Below, piece by piece: positions 39,439 to 47,922 of a stretch of 52,738 nucleotides of DNA (position 1 is the stretch's first letter; the number at the start of each line of letters is the position of its first letter). Location of the stretch: NCBI RefSeq assembly GCF_025630775.1, contig NZ_JAOSZE010000059.1, positions 1 to 52,738 of the forward strand. Reading direction: 5' to 3'. Source of the stretch: Actinoplanes sp. KI2. Its GTDB lineage: Bacteria > Actinomycetota > Actinomycetes > Mycobacteriales > Micromonosporaceae. Below the pieces are notes generated by a model. It was not told the DNA's origin. It did no database searches and saw only the letters and a list, made by a program, of their open reading frames with translations. A program made the position numbers and the translations under genes.

Positions 39439-40890
39439 TCATCCTCGGCTGCGCCGGCCATAGTCGTTGGCCGCCTCGAAAACCTTCTGCGCGTACGGCT
39501 GCACGGCGTTGTACGAGAGAATCGCGTCCCACCAGGACTCCGCCTTGGACAGATCGCGCCCGCCCTGGCACAAATAGGAGGCTGCGGTCAGTGACGCATC
39601 GTCGATGTCGTTCGGGTCGGCGACACCGTTGTTGTCGGCATCGATCTTGTATTGGTTCCAGGTCTGCGGGATGAACTGCAGCGGACCGACGGCCCGGTCG
39701 TACGTGGTGTCGCCGTCGATCACGCCCTGGTCGGTGTCCCGCAGCAACTGCCGGCCACCCTTCCCGTCCAGCGGCAGGCCGTAGATCGGCGGCTGCACCT
39801 CGCCGTCCGCGCCGAGCACCGCGCCCCTGATGCTGCCGTGGTCCGACTCGACCTTGGCGAGCGCGGCGATCGTGGTCCAGCTCAGGTGACAGGAGGGCGT
39901 GGTCTTCGCGAGCACGAGCTCGGCGTAGCCGTAGGCCTCCAGCGCCACCACCGGGATGCTGACCTTGGTGCCGACCTGCTGGGCCCAGCTCTCCAGGGCG
40001 GCGGCCGGTCGCTGGCCGGGCTGGCCGAACTGCCCTTGCGCGGCCGGGGTGGTCACGGCGGGCGCACCGGAGGCGCCGACCGGGGCGGAGGCGGTGGGCA
40101 GGCCGGCGGGCGCGCTGGCCGGCGGCCCCGAGGCCGCCGTCGCTGCGCCGGCGAACACGGGGGTTGCGCTGGGTACCGGAGCGGCGTCCAAAGCTTTCGG
40201 TACGAGGTAGGCGCCGGCCGTTCCCGCCGCACCGAGCAGGAGCAGGGCGATGACGCTGGGCAGCACTAGGCGGCCGCTCGGGCGCTTGGCCCACGCGGAG
40301 GTGCTGCGCCCGGCCCGCGCCACGACCTGCACGGGGTGAGCCCGGCGCAGCCCGGACGGGGTCGCTTCGGCGGTGTCCGGCTTGGCCGTGCCGGTAGCGG
40401 GCTCTGTGCCGGTCGGCTTTGTGTCAGCGGTCGGTTCTGTGCCGGTAGCGGGCGCTGTGTCGGCCGTGGGCCCTGTGCCGGTCGGCTTTGTGTCAGCGGT
40501 CGGCTCTGTGTCAGCGGTCGGCTTTGTGTCAGCGGTCGGTTCTGTGCCGGTAGCGGGCGCCGTGTCGGCTGCGGGCTCTGTGCCAGTAGTAGGCGCTGCG
40601 CTGGCGTTGGGCGTCGCGCCGGCCGCGGACTTGGCGCTGGCGGCGGGCTCCCCGTCGGTCGGGTTCGGGGCGGTTGGGTCCGCGGCGGCCGGCTTGGTGG
40701 CGGTCGGTTCGGGAGCGGTCGGCTCGGAGGCGGTGGCCGTTGTCACTTCGGGCTGCTTTGGCTCCGCCACCGCCGCGGCCTCGGGGGCCGCGCCGGAACT
40801 GCCGAGCGGGCCGCCCCGATGCGGCGCGGCCGCGCGCAGCTCAGGTTGCTCCGTCGGTGTCTTCCGCCCGTTCGCCACGGCCCCGACCAT
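39439..40890 (-). CDS. Membrane-anchored lytic transglycosylase with repeat-rich cytosolic region
   Basis: 483 residues. Residues 1-200 are Ala/Thr/Pro/Glu/Lys-rich with a repeated TEPTADTKPTG unit; one membrane helix (about 207-230) follows, then a Pro/Ala-rich linker and a goose-lysozyme-like MltB-type domain (about 300-480): catalytic Glu348 in AALAKVESDHGSI, VGPLQFIPQTW, the calcium-loop-like DADNNGVADPNDIDDA, and ILSYNAVQPYAQKV. It cuts peptidoglycan with formation of anhydro-MurNAc. GTG 40878 is an alternative start. Confidence 0.92.
   Translation of the reverse strand: MVGAVANGRKTPTEQPELRAAAPHRGGPLGSSGAAPEAAAVAEPKQPEVTTATASEPTAPEPTATKPAAADPTAPNPTDGEPAASAKSAAGATPNASAAPTTGTEPAADTAPATGTEPTADTKPTADTEPTADTKPTGTGPTADTAPATGTEPTADTKPTGTEPATGTAKPDTAEATPSGLRRAHPVQVVARAGRSTSAWAKRPSGRLVLPSVIALLLLGAAGTAGAYLVPKALDAAPVPSATPVFAGAATAASGPPASAPAGLPTASAPVGASGAPAVTTPAAQGQFGQPGQRPAAALESWAQQVGTKVSIPVVALEAYGYAELVLAKTTPSCHLSWTTIAALAKVESDHGSIRGAVLGADGEVQPPIYGLPLDGKGGRQLLRDTDQGVIDGDTTYDRAVGPLQFIPQTWNQYKIDADNNGVADPNDIDDASLTAASYLCQGGRDLSKAESWWDAILSYNAVQPYAQKVFEAANDYGRRSRG
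40389..40580 (-). repeat. In-frame tandem repeats inside the transglycosylase gene
   Basis: 18-bp and longer units (such as CTTTGTGTCAGCGGTCGG on the plus strand) recur many times and code on the minus strand for the TEPTADTKPTG series. Unit order varies, as from repeated unequal exchange. They lie in the predicted cytosolic part. Confidence 0.85.
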
Positions 40891-40988
40891 ACCCGCCGAT
40901 GGCTCGCGGCAAGAGGCCCCGTCGACCGCCGCCGGCGACGTTACGGCTGGGTAGGGCTGCCGCGTGCATTTCTGTCGGACCCGGGGCC

Positions 40989-40994
40989 TACTCT
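40989..40994 (+). promoter_or_regulatory. -10 element of a leaderless promoter (FmdB gene)
   Basis: TACTCT, then 6 nt, then the ATG at 41001. There is no ribosome binding site. Confidence 0.6.
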
Positions 40995-41000
40995 TTGCCC

Positions 41001-41216
41001 ATGCCGCGTTACGAGTTTCGGTGCCGTGCCTGTGGCGACACGTTCGAGGTCAGCCGCCCGATGAGTGAGGCGTCCGCGCCCGCCGCCTGTCCGCAAGGCC
41101 ACGACGACACGGTCAAGCTGCTCTCCACCGTCGCGGTCGCCCGCGGCGGCACCGGCGCGCCCGCGGCGCCCGCGCAGTCCGGCGGCGGCTGTTGCGGCGG
41201 CGCCTGTGGCTGCTGA
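41001..41216 (+). CDS. FmdB-type zinc-ribbon protein
   Basis: 71 residues. MPRYEFRCRACGDTFEVSR is the FmdB/CxxC zinc-ribbon start; a second pair is C-PQ-G-H. The C-terminus ends in a Cys/Gly cluster (GGGCCGGACGC) that may bind metal. FmdB was named for a regulator of formamidase, but most members have no known role. The start is leaderless-type. Confidence 0.9.
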   Translation: MPRYEFRCRACGDTFEVSRPMSEASAPAACPQGHDDTVKLLSTVAVARGGTGAPAAPAQSGGGCCGGACGC

Positions 41217-42060
41217 CCGCCGCGACGACCGCAGCGCGCCGACCCCGCCACCGGGTTAGACGGGCGGGCGACTCCGGCGGGCCAGGTGCGCGGGTGGCTC
41301 CGGCGTGCGACACCGGCGGGGCAGACGGGCGGGCGGTTCCGGCGGTCGAGGCGGGTGGGTCACTCCGTCGGGCCGCATCGGCGGGCCAGCGGGCGGCCAG
41401 TTCCGGCGGCTCCGGCAGACGGCTCCGGCGGACGAGGCGCGGGCGGGTCACTTCGGCGGGCCGCTTCAGCGGCCCAGGGGGCGGGTCACTTCGGCGGGCC
41501 GCTTCAGCGGCCCAGGGAGCGGGTCACTTCGGCGGGCCGCTTCAGCGGCCCAGGGGGCGGGCCACTTCGGCAGGTCGCTTCGGCGGGCCAGGGGCGGGTC
41601 ACTTCGGGCCGTACCGGCGGGCCGGCGGGCGGCCGATTCCGGTGGGCCGCGGCGCGCACGTCCGGCGGGCACGTCCCGCGGGCAGGTCGGTGGCCACGTC
41701 CGGCGGGCACGTCCGGCGGGCAAGTCGGTTGCGACGTCCGGTGGGTCACTCTGGCGGGGGCCGATCTGCGTGCGCAAAAGTTTCGCGCAGGTGCGTACGT
41801 CCAGAATGGGTGGCCCTGCGTCGCTCGGGGGGCATATGGTCCCGGGCGTTCGATCTTCGGGGCGGGTCTTGGTTACGCAGTGCAGTGACCGTGCGACGTG
41901 GAGAGACGCCGTGCGCGATGACTCTTGCGGGTACGTCCGAACGGTTGGCTGGAACTGACCGACTGCTGCGTGTCCCGGCTCGATCCGTTTCGTTACGTCA
42001 CGCGTAGTGCATAGAGAACGTCGATGACTCTCGGGCGAATGTCCTCCGTCCGGGGTCGGT
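41217..42060. repeat. Gene-free tract dominated by a degenerate 38-bp minisatellite
   Basis: Three near-perfect copies of a 38-bp unit start at 41443, 41481 and 41519 (each GCGGGTCACTTCGGCGGGCC, then GCTTCAGCGGCCCAGGG), with a decayed fourth at 41557. Looser GGCGGG(C/T)CA(G/C) copies fill about 41240-41770. 38 is not a multiple of 3, so no frame keeps one repeated peptide. 41770-42060 is non-repetitive and holds no gene I can support. It is not a CRISPR: units abut without unique spacers. Confidence 0.85.
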
Positions 42061-42074
42061 CGTGACGGGCAGAT

Positions 42075-42107
42075 CGTTACCGTCCGTTTCTACGATGCAC
42101 GGTAACG
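42075..42107. promoter_or_regulatory. Inverted repeat ahead of the cyclase-ATPase gene
   Basis: CGTTACCGT (42075-42083) and ACGGTAACG (42099-42107) are perfect 9-bp inverted arms with 15 nt between, 54 nt before the start codon. It is either an operator for a dimeric regulator (arm centres 24 bp apart) or an RNA hairpin in the leader. Confidence 0.6.
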
Positions 42108-42160
42108 CTGTGATACGACAGCATGAGACACGACTTCCTAGAAGGAGGCGGAGGTTCACC

Positions 42161-45100
42161 GTGTCGGGACGGACCGAGCTGCCGAGCGGCCTGGTGACCT
42201 TTATATTCACCGACATCGAGGGTTCGACTCGTCTGGCCCGCATGCTCGGGGACGACTACTGCTCCGTCCTTCGTGCTCACCGTACGTTGCTACGCGGCGT
42301 GTTGAGGGATTTTGACGGTGTCGAGATGTTTACAGAGGGTGATTCTTTCTTCGTTGCCTTCCGTGATGCCGGTGCCGCCCTCGCCGCTTGCGTAGAGGCG
42401 CAACGGCGACTGTCCGCACACGAGTGGCCGTTCCCTGACGCCATGCCCCGGGTCCGGATGGGCATGCACACCGGGTACGCGAAGCCGATCGGCGACGAGT
42501 ACGCGAGCATCGAGGTGCACCGCGCGGCCCGGGTCGCCGCGGCCGCGCACGGCGGGCAGATCCTCTGCTCGGGCTCCACCGCGCTGGCCGTGCTCACCGC
42601 GGGCGTCGTCGTCCCGTTCGAAGCGTCGATCCCGGCCGCGCCCCAGCTGGTGACGGCGGGCGCAGCCGCGACGGCGGCGCCCGGCTCGGCCACCGAGGTG
42701 TCGGGCTCGGTCGGTCCCGCCGCCGCAGCGCCCGACTCGACCGGCCTCGCGGCCGCCGCAATGTCGGGCTCGGCCACCGCGGTCTCGGGCTCTGCCGCCG
42801 CAATGTCGGGCTCGGCGGCCGCGGTGTCGGGCTCAGCCGTCGCAATGCCGGGCTCGGCTGGCGCAATGCCGGGGTCGGCCGGCGCGGTACCGGGCTCGGC
42901 CGGTGCCGGGGCGGGCCCGGTTGCCGAGTGCCTGTCCGGCGTCGACCTGCTCGACCTCGGCCCGCACCGGCTGCGCGGCTTCGACGACGACGAGCGACTC
43001 TTCCAGGTGATGGCGGCCGGCCTCGACCGGGACTTCCCGCGCCCGCGCACGCCGGGCGCGGCCCGGCACAACCTGCCCGCTCCGCTCACCTCTTTCGTGG
43101 GCCGCCGGGCCGAGCTGTCCGAGCTGTCCGAGCTGCTGACCCGGCACCGGATCGTCACGATCACGGGACCGGGTGGGGCGGGCAAGACCCGGCTGTCGCT
43201 GGCGCTCGGCGAGCAGGCGCTCCCGGCGTACCCGCAAGGAATTTGGACGGTCGATGCGGTCAGCGCGGCAACCGGCCTGGCCCCCGCCCTGGCCGCGGCC
43301 CTTGGCCTGCGTGCCGAGCCCGGCCGGCCGGTGCTGGACACCCTGCTCGAGGAGTGCGCGGGCCGGCGGATGCTGCTGCTCCTGCAAACCTGTGACGCGG
43401 CGCCCACCGCCTGCGCCGGTCTCGTGCAACGGCTGCTGGCCGCCTGCCCCGGCGTCGACGTGCTGGTCACCGGCCGCCAGCCGCTCGGCGTGTACGGCGA
43501 GGTGGTCTGGCGGATCCCGCCGCTCTCGCCGGCCGACGCGTTCACCCTGCTCAGCGAGCGTTCCGAGGCGGCGCGTGGCGGGCGGCAGGCGCCGGTCGAG
43601 GAGAGCGTCGAACTGGCCGGGGTGGCCGCGCGGCTGGAGGGCTCGCCGCTCGCCATCGAACTCGCCGCGGCCCGGATGCGGCTCTTCTCGGCCGAGCAGC
43701 TGGTGGCCCGGCTCGACGACCCGATCGCCGCGCTGGACCCGATCAACAGCGACCCGATCAACAGCGACCTGATCACGGCCGATCCGGGCGAGATCGAACC
43801 GGGAGAGCGGGGCGAGATCGAACCGGGAGAGCGGGGCGAGATCGAGCCGGGAGAGCGGCACACGAGCCTGACCGCCTGCCTCGACTGGTCCTATCGGACG
43901 CTGAGCGTGCGATCCGCGGCCCTGCTGCGCCGGCTGTCGGTCTTCGCCGGCACGGTCGACCTGCCGACCGTCGAGTGGTGCGGGCCGGACGCGATCGGGT
44001 CGCTCTCCGAGCTGACCGAGAAGTCGCTGATCGAGGTGGTGCCCGGCCCGCGCTACCGGATGTCCGAACAGGTCCGGGCGTACGCGTCCCGCCAGCTCAT
44101 CGTGGCCGGGGACGAGCGTGCCGCCCGGGACCGGCACCTGGCCTGGTCGCTGCACACGCTGGCGGCGGCCACCGTGGACACCGACGGGCAGCCGCGTACC
44201 GTCTCGTTGACCGAGCGCAGCCCGTACGTGTCGGAGTGGCAGGCCGCGCTGCGCTGGGCCGCCGCGGACGGCAGTGTCGAGGCCGGGCTGCGGCTGGCCG
44301 GTGTGCTCGACCCCTGGTGGCGGGAGCACGGCGGCGCCCGCGAGGGCCGTGACCTGCTCTTCCGGCTCTACCGCCGGCTCGACGACACGCCCGTGGCGCC
44401 GGCCGACCTGGCGTCCGCCTATCTGATGCATGCCCGGCTCGCCGACGACCCCGAGGAACGGGTCCGGTTCGCCGAGCGGGCCGAGCGGATGGCCCGGCGG
44501 GCCGACGACCAGGGCCTGGTGGTGCGGGCCATGGCCGGGCACCGGCTGACGCTGCTCGAGGAGGAGCAGTACGACGCGGCGGAGAAGTTCTGCCGCGAGA
44601 TGATCGCCCGGGCCGAGCAGTACGGCGTGCCCGAGGCCGGCCTGCCGGCCGTGGTGACGCTGGCCGAGCTGCTGTGGCGTCGGGACGCCGCCGACGAGGC
44701 GGCCGAGGTGCTCGGCGGTGCCCGTCAGCTGGAGGCCGGCCGCCCCGAGGACCGCGGCCGGCGTACCGTCGACTGGCTGCTGGGGATGGTGGCACTGCGC
44801 CGCCGTGACCTGGTCGCCGCCCACGACCACCTGGTGGTGGCGTTGCGGTCGCGGCTGCGGCACGGGTTCCGCGGCGCGGCGGCCGACGCGGTCGCGGCGA
44901 TCGCGGTCCGCTGCTCGCTGGGCGGCGACCCGACGAGCGCGGCCGTGCTGTTCGGCGGGGCGGAGGCGGCCCGCGGCGCTCGGCGCACCGACATCTTCGG
45001 GCGCTTCTGGGCGGAGCAACAGCTGGCGCTGCGCACCGCCCTCGGCGACGCGGCGTTCGACGCCGCGTACGCCGACGGGGTGGGTTTGGGTTTTGATCGG

Positions 45101-45178
45101 ATCGTGGCGATGGCCCTGGCCGTGGAGCATCCCGACCTCGAGGACGGCGCGGTCCGGTTCGCCCAGACGCTCACCTAG
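42161..45178 (+). CDS. Class III cyclase-homology / NB-ARC-type ATPase regulator
   Basis: 1005 residues. Residues 10-150 form a class III nucleotidyl cyclase-like domain (TFIFTDIEGSTRLARML; Asp18, Asp61 in TEGDSFFVAF), but the transition-state Asn is His (SIEVHRAARV), so activity is doubtful. An Ala/Gly/Ser repeat insert (about 148-258) splits this domain from its usual end VDLLDLGPHRLRGF. An AfsR-like ATPase follows (NLPAPLTSFVGRRAEL; Walker A GPGGAGKT at 336-343); the Walker B region reads LLLLQTCDAA in place of the usual LVLDNCEH. A GEIEPGER triple repeat precedes the winged-helix part, and TPR-like helices fill the C-terminus. There is no LuxR-type end. GTG 42161 has GGAGG 6 nt upstream. 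It is a probable signalling regulator; the target is unknown. Confidence 0.88.
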   Translation: MSGRTELPSGLVTFIFTDIEGSTRLARMLGDDYCSVLRAHRTLLRGVLRDFDGVEMFTEGDSFFVAFRDAGAALAACVEAQRRLSAHEWPFPDAMPRVRMGMHTGYAKPIGDEYASIEVHRAARVAAAAHGGQILCSGSTALAVLTAGVVVPFEASIPAAPQLVTAGAAATAAPGSATEVSGSVGPAAAAPDSTGLAAAAMSGSATAVSGSAAAMSGSAAAVSGSAVAMPGSAGAMPGSAGAVPGSAGAGAGPVAECLSGVDLLDLGPHRLRGFDDDERLFQVMAAGLDRDFPRPRTPGAARHNLPAPLTSFVGRRAELSELSELLTRHRIVTITGPGGAGKTRLSLALGEQALPAYPQGIWTVDAVSAATGLAPALAAALGLRAEPGRPVLDTLLEECAGRRMLLLLQTCDAAPTACAGLVQRLLAACPGVDVLVTGRQPLGVYGEVVWRIPPLSPADAFTLLSERSEAARGGRQAPVEESVELAGVAARLEGSPLAIELAAARMRLFSAEQLVARLDDPIAALDPINSDPINSDLITADPGEIEPGERGEIEPGERGEIEPGERHTSLTACLDWSYRTLSVRSAALLRRLSVFAGTVDLPTVEWCGPDAIGSLSELTEKSLIEVVPGPRYRMSEQVRAYASRQLIVAGDERAARDRHLAWSLHTLAAATVDTDGQPRTVSLTERSPYVSEWQAALRWAAADGSVEAGLRLAGVLDPWWREHGGAREGRDLLFRLYRRLDDTPVAPADLASAYLMHARLADDPEERVRFAERAERMARRADDQGLVVRAMAGHRLTLLEEEQYDAAEKFCREMIARAEQYGVPEAGLPAVVTLAELLWRRDAADEAAEVLGGARQLEAGRPEDRGRRTVDWLLGMVALRRRDLVAAHDHLVVALRSRLRHGFRGAAADAVAAIAVRCSLGGDPTSAAVLFGGAEAARGARRTDIFGRFWAEQQLALRTALGDAAFDAAYADGVGLGFDRIVAMALAVEHPDLEDGAVRFAQTLT
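42653..42917 (+). repeat. Low-complexity repeat insert in the cyclase domain
   Basis: Short Met/Val/Ser/Gly/Ala units (AMSGSA, AVSGSA, AMPGSA) recur more than a dozen times, in frame. Related cyclase-ATPase proteins lack this stretch as far as I know. Confidence 0.8.
43736..43857 (+). repeat. 15-bp and 24-bp in-frame repeats in the ATPase gene
   Basis: GACCCGATCAACAGC is doubled near 43736-43765. Then a 24-bp unit coding GEIEPGER occurs three times (43786-43809, 43810-43833, 43834-43857), the copies differing by a single base. They lie where the ATPase joins the winged helix. Confidence 0.9.
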
Positions 45179-45671
45179 TGGTGGTCATCATGGCCTTGGC
45201 GCGGTTGATGTCGGACTGCTTGACCGCGGCCAGCGAGCCGAAGTTGTGCACCGCTTCGTAGTACGTCCAGGCCAGGCTGTAGCAGGCCGGCCGGACGACC
45301 GCGTTGTAGGTGGCGCACTTGCGCTTGAGATCGGCGTAGAACATGGAGTCGACCCGGTCCTTGTTGGCCGGGAACGCGTCGATCGCCTTGTAGTTGCGGT
45401 ACCCGAAATCGTGGTGCCAGCAGGACAGCGTGAAGTCGAAGCCGAGCGGCTTGTCCGGGCTGGCCGAGCAGTAGTCGGTGGACCAGTCGAAGTTGTAGGA
45501 CGCCCACGGAGCGCGGTCGAGGCGGGCCGCGTTCCAGGCTGCGGTGCTGGTCGCCGTCGGCTGGGTCCAGTTGGAGAGGACGGTTGCCTTGTCGGCGGCG
45601 GCGTAGGCGGCGCCGGCGGGGACCAGCGTGGCCAGGGTGAGGACCAGAACGAGGAGGATGCGTCGGGTCAT
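45171..45671 (-). CDS. Secreted phospholipase A2 (Streptomyces type)
   Basis: 166 residues, exported by a signal peptide (1 to about 24, AAYA). The catalytic pair is His87-Asp88 in LSCWHHDFGYRNYKA, with Asp62-type calcium ligands in FDWSTDYCSA and four cysteines for two disulfides (68, 84 and two near KRKCATYNAVVRPAC). The mature size of about 140 residues is usual for the bacterial prokaryotic PLA2 family, which releases the sn-2 fatty acid. Its stop overlaps the end of the cyclase gene by 8 bp, tail to tail. The 45672-45837 gap upstream holds divergent promoters only. Confidence 0.93.
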   Translation of the reverse strand: MTRRILLVLVLTLATLVPAGAAYAAADKATVLSNWTQPTATSTAAWNAARLDRAPWASYNFDWSTDYCSASPDKPLGFDFTLSCWHHDFGYRNYKAIDAFPANKDRVDSMFYADLKRKCATYNAVVRPACYSLAWTYYEAVHNFGSLAAVKQSDINRAKAMMTTTR

Positions 45672-45837
45672 GCGGGCAGTGTCGGTGCCCTCGAGGTACG
45701 CATATAGATCTTTCTATTGACTTTGCCGGACCGCGCCCGAAGTTACCGCTGGGTATTTCCTTAACGATGGTTAATGTGATGTCCTGGAGGGCGTGCCTGT
45801 ACACGGCCAACTAAGGTGTCCGTGTGCGGGACGAGAA

Positions 45838-46851
45838 ATGATCCATCTGCCGCTGGTGCGCAAGAGCCCTCTGCGATCGCTCGCCGTTCGCCTGCTGCTC
45901 GCGGTCGTGTTGGTGCTGGTCACGGTCTCGATCATCTACGTCGACCGGGCCGGGTACCGGGACGTCAACGGTGATGGCCTGACGCTGCTCGACTGCTTCT
46001 ACTACGCGGTCGTGACGCTCTCCACAACCGGTTACGGCGACATCACCCCGGTCACCCAGGGAGCCCGGCTGGTGAACGTCCTGGTGATCACCCCCGCGCG
46101 GGTGCTCTTCCTGATCATCCTGGTCGGCACCACCCTCGAGGTGTTGACCGATCAATACCGCAACAGCCTGCGCGTCGGCCGGTGGAGGCGAAAGTTGAAG
46201 GACCACGTGATCGTCTGTGGGTACGGCACCAAGGGCCGGGCCGCCGTCGCCGCGCTGCTGGAGAACGGGCACGACAAGGCGCGCATCGTCGTGGTGGAAA
46301 ACCGCGAGGCAGCCGTACGCCAGGCGACCGCCAACGGTCTGACCGCGATCGACGGCAACGCCACCCGTTCGTCCGTGCTCAACGAGGCCGAAGTCAAGAA
46401 CTGCAAGGCCGTCATCATCGCCACCGACAGCGACGAGGCGTCCGTGCTGATCACGCTGACCGTGCGGCAGTTGACGGCCGGCCAGGTGCGGATCATCGCG
46501 GCGGTACGCGAGCAGGAGAACGCCGCGCTGCTCAAGCAGAGCGGCGCCCACCACGTGATCGTCTCGTCCGCCACGGCCGGCCGGTTGCTCGGCCTGACGA
46601 CGACCGCACCGCCGCTGATCGACGTGGTGGAGGAGCTGCTGACCCCGGGGCAGGGCATGGCGCTCGCCATGCGCAGCGCGGAGCGCAGCGAGGTCGGTCA
46701 GAGCCCGCGCGATCTCGCCACGCTGGTGGTGGCGCTGATCCGCCGGGGGAAGGTGCTGCCGCTCGGCGGCGAGCAGCCGGTGACCATCGAAACCGGCGAC
46801 ATGCTGGTCTACATCAGAGACGAAGAGAGCAGCGTCGGCGTCTCGGTCTGA
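45838..46851 (+). CDS. Two-helix potassium channel with RCK (TrkA-N) domain
   Basis: 337 residues. TM1 (about 14-35), pore helix and selectivity filter TLSTTGYGDITP (about 60-71), TM2 (about 76-102), then a cytosolic RCK domain with VIVCGYGTKGRAAV (nucleotide-binding glycine loop) and a C-terminal TrkA-C-like part. This is the MthK/Kch layout of ligand-gated K+ channels. The ATG at 45838 has a weak GGGACGAG site. A double hairpin follows it. Confidence 0.93.
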   Translation: MIHLPLVRKSPLRSLAVRLLLAVVLVLVTVSIIYVDRAGYRDVNGDGLTLLDCFYYAVVTLSTTGYGDITPVTQGARLVNVLVITPARVLFLIILVGTTLEVLTDQYRNSLRVGRWRRKLKDHVIVCGYGTKGRAAVAALLENGHDKARIVVVENREAAVRQATANGLTAIDGNATRSSVLNEAEVKNCKAVIIATDSDEASVLITLTVRQLTAGQVRIIAAVREQENAALLKQSGAHHVIVSSATAGRLLGLTTTAPPLIDVVEELLTPGQGMALAMRSAERSEVGQSPRDLATLVVALIRRGKVLPLGGEQPVTIETGDMLVYIRDEESSVGVSV

Positions 46852-46885
46852 CCGACCTCGCGAGGCCGGTCAGAGCTCGCGAGGT
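46848..46885. terminator. Overlapping hairpins between K+ channel and korB
   Basis: Two exclusive stems are possible: CTGACCG/CGGTCAG (46848-46854 with 46867-46873) and ACCTCGCGAG/CTCGCGAGGT (46855-46864 with 46876-46885). They begin in the channel stop codon and reach the korB stop, so both genes may share them. Confidence 0.65.
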
Positions 46886-47922
46886 CACATGATCGTCCAG
46901 GTGTCGGCGGCGTTCAGCAGGCCGTCGAGCATCTCGTCGGGGGTGCCGGTCGCCTGGGCCTTCGCGTCCGTCAGCTGCTTCTGCAGGATCTGGTCGTAGG
47001 TGGGCCGCTGCACGTCGCGGAAGACACCGATCGGGGTGGTGGCCAGGTCGGAGCCGGAGAGGCGGGAGAGGGCGAACGCGTACGCCGGGTCGTCGACCGT
47101 GGCGTCGTGCACGACCGGGGACTCGCCGTCGAGGGCGGCCGAGTCGCGGACGGACAGGCCGAAGCCGCCGGCCGGGTGGACGACCGAGAACTGCTGCTGC
47201 GAGCCGAAGGTGATCGGCTGGCCCTGCTCGAGGCGGATCAGGTGGTCGTCCCGGGTGGACGGGTCCTTGATCAGCTCGAAGGCGCCGTCGTTGAAGATGT
47301 TGCAGTTCTGGTAGATCTCGACGAACGCGCTGCCCTCGTGCTGGGCGGCGGCGCGCAGCACCGACTGCAGGTGCTTGGCGTCCGAGTCGATCGTGCGGGC
47401 CACGAAGGTCGCCTCGGCGCCGAGCGCCAGCGACAGTGGGTTGAACGGCGAGTCCGCCGAACCGGCCGGGGTCGACTTCGTGATCTTGCCGAGCTCGGAG
47501 GTCGGCGAGTACTGACCCTTGGTCAGGCCGTAGATCCGGTTGTTGAACAGCAGGATCTTCAGGTTGACGTTGCGCCGCAGCGCGTGGATCAGGTGGTTGC
47601 CGCCGATGGAGAGCGCGTCGCCGTCGCCGGTGACCACCCAGACGGACAGGTCGGGGCGGGACGCGGACAGGCCGGTCGCGATCGCCGGCGCACGGCCGTG
47701 GATCGAGTGCATCCCGTACGTGTTCATGTAGTACGGGAAGCGGGAGGAGCAGCCGATGCCGGAGATGAAGACGGTCTTCTCCCGCGGAATGCCGAGCTCG
47801 GGCATGAACCGCTGCATGGCGGCGAGGATGGAGTAGTCACCGCAGCCCGGGCACCAGCGAACCTCCTGGTCGGACTTGAAGTCCTTGGCGGTGAGCTTGA
47901 GCTCAACAGTGGGGTTAGCCAT
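46885..47922 (-). CDS. korB: 2-oxoglutarate:ferredoxin oxidoreductase beta subunit
   Basis: 345 residues, the thiamine diphosphate-binding half. VRWCPGCGDYSIL (Cys of the 4Fe-4S cluster), GIGCSSRFPYYMNTYGMHSIHGRA, the ThDP/Mg motif VTGDGDALSIGGNHLIHA, and NNRIYGLTKGQYSPTS are the KorB hallmarks. With KorA it oxidises 2-oxoglutarate to succinyl-CoA and reduces ferredoxin. Its start overlaps the korA end by 8 nt. Confidence 0.96.
   Translation of the reverse strand: MANPTVELKLTAKDFKSDQEVRWCPGCGDYSILAAMQRFMPELGIPREKTVFISGIGCSSRFPYYMNTYGMHSIHGRAPAIATGLSASRPDLSVWVVTGDGDALSIGGNHLIHALRRNVNLKILLFNNRIYGLTKGQYSPTSELGKITKSTPAGSADSPFNPLSLALGAEATFVARTIDSDAKHLQSVLRAAAQHEGSAFVEIYQNCNIFNDGAFELIKDPSTRDDHLIRLEQGQPITFGSQQQFSVVHPAGGFGLSVRDSAALDGESPVVHDATVDDPAYAFALSRLSGSDLATTPIGVFRDVQRPTYDQILQKQLTDAKAQATGTPDEMLDGLLNAADTWTIM

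Noticed and set aside
41443..41593. CRISPR array
   Set aside because: The 38-bp units follow each other directly; no unique spacers and no cas genes are present.
41217..42000. Several long open frames with Gly/Arg/Ser-rich repeats
   Set aside because: They exist in many frames at once because the 38-bp repeats lack stop codons; there is no start signal, no codon bias and no recognisable domain.
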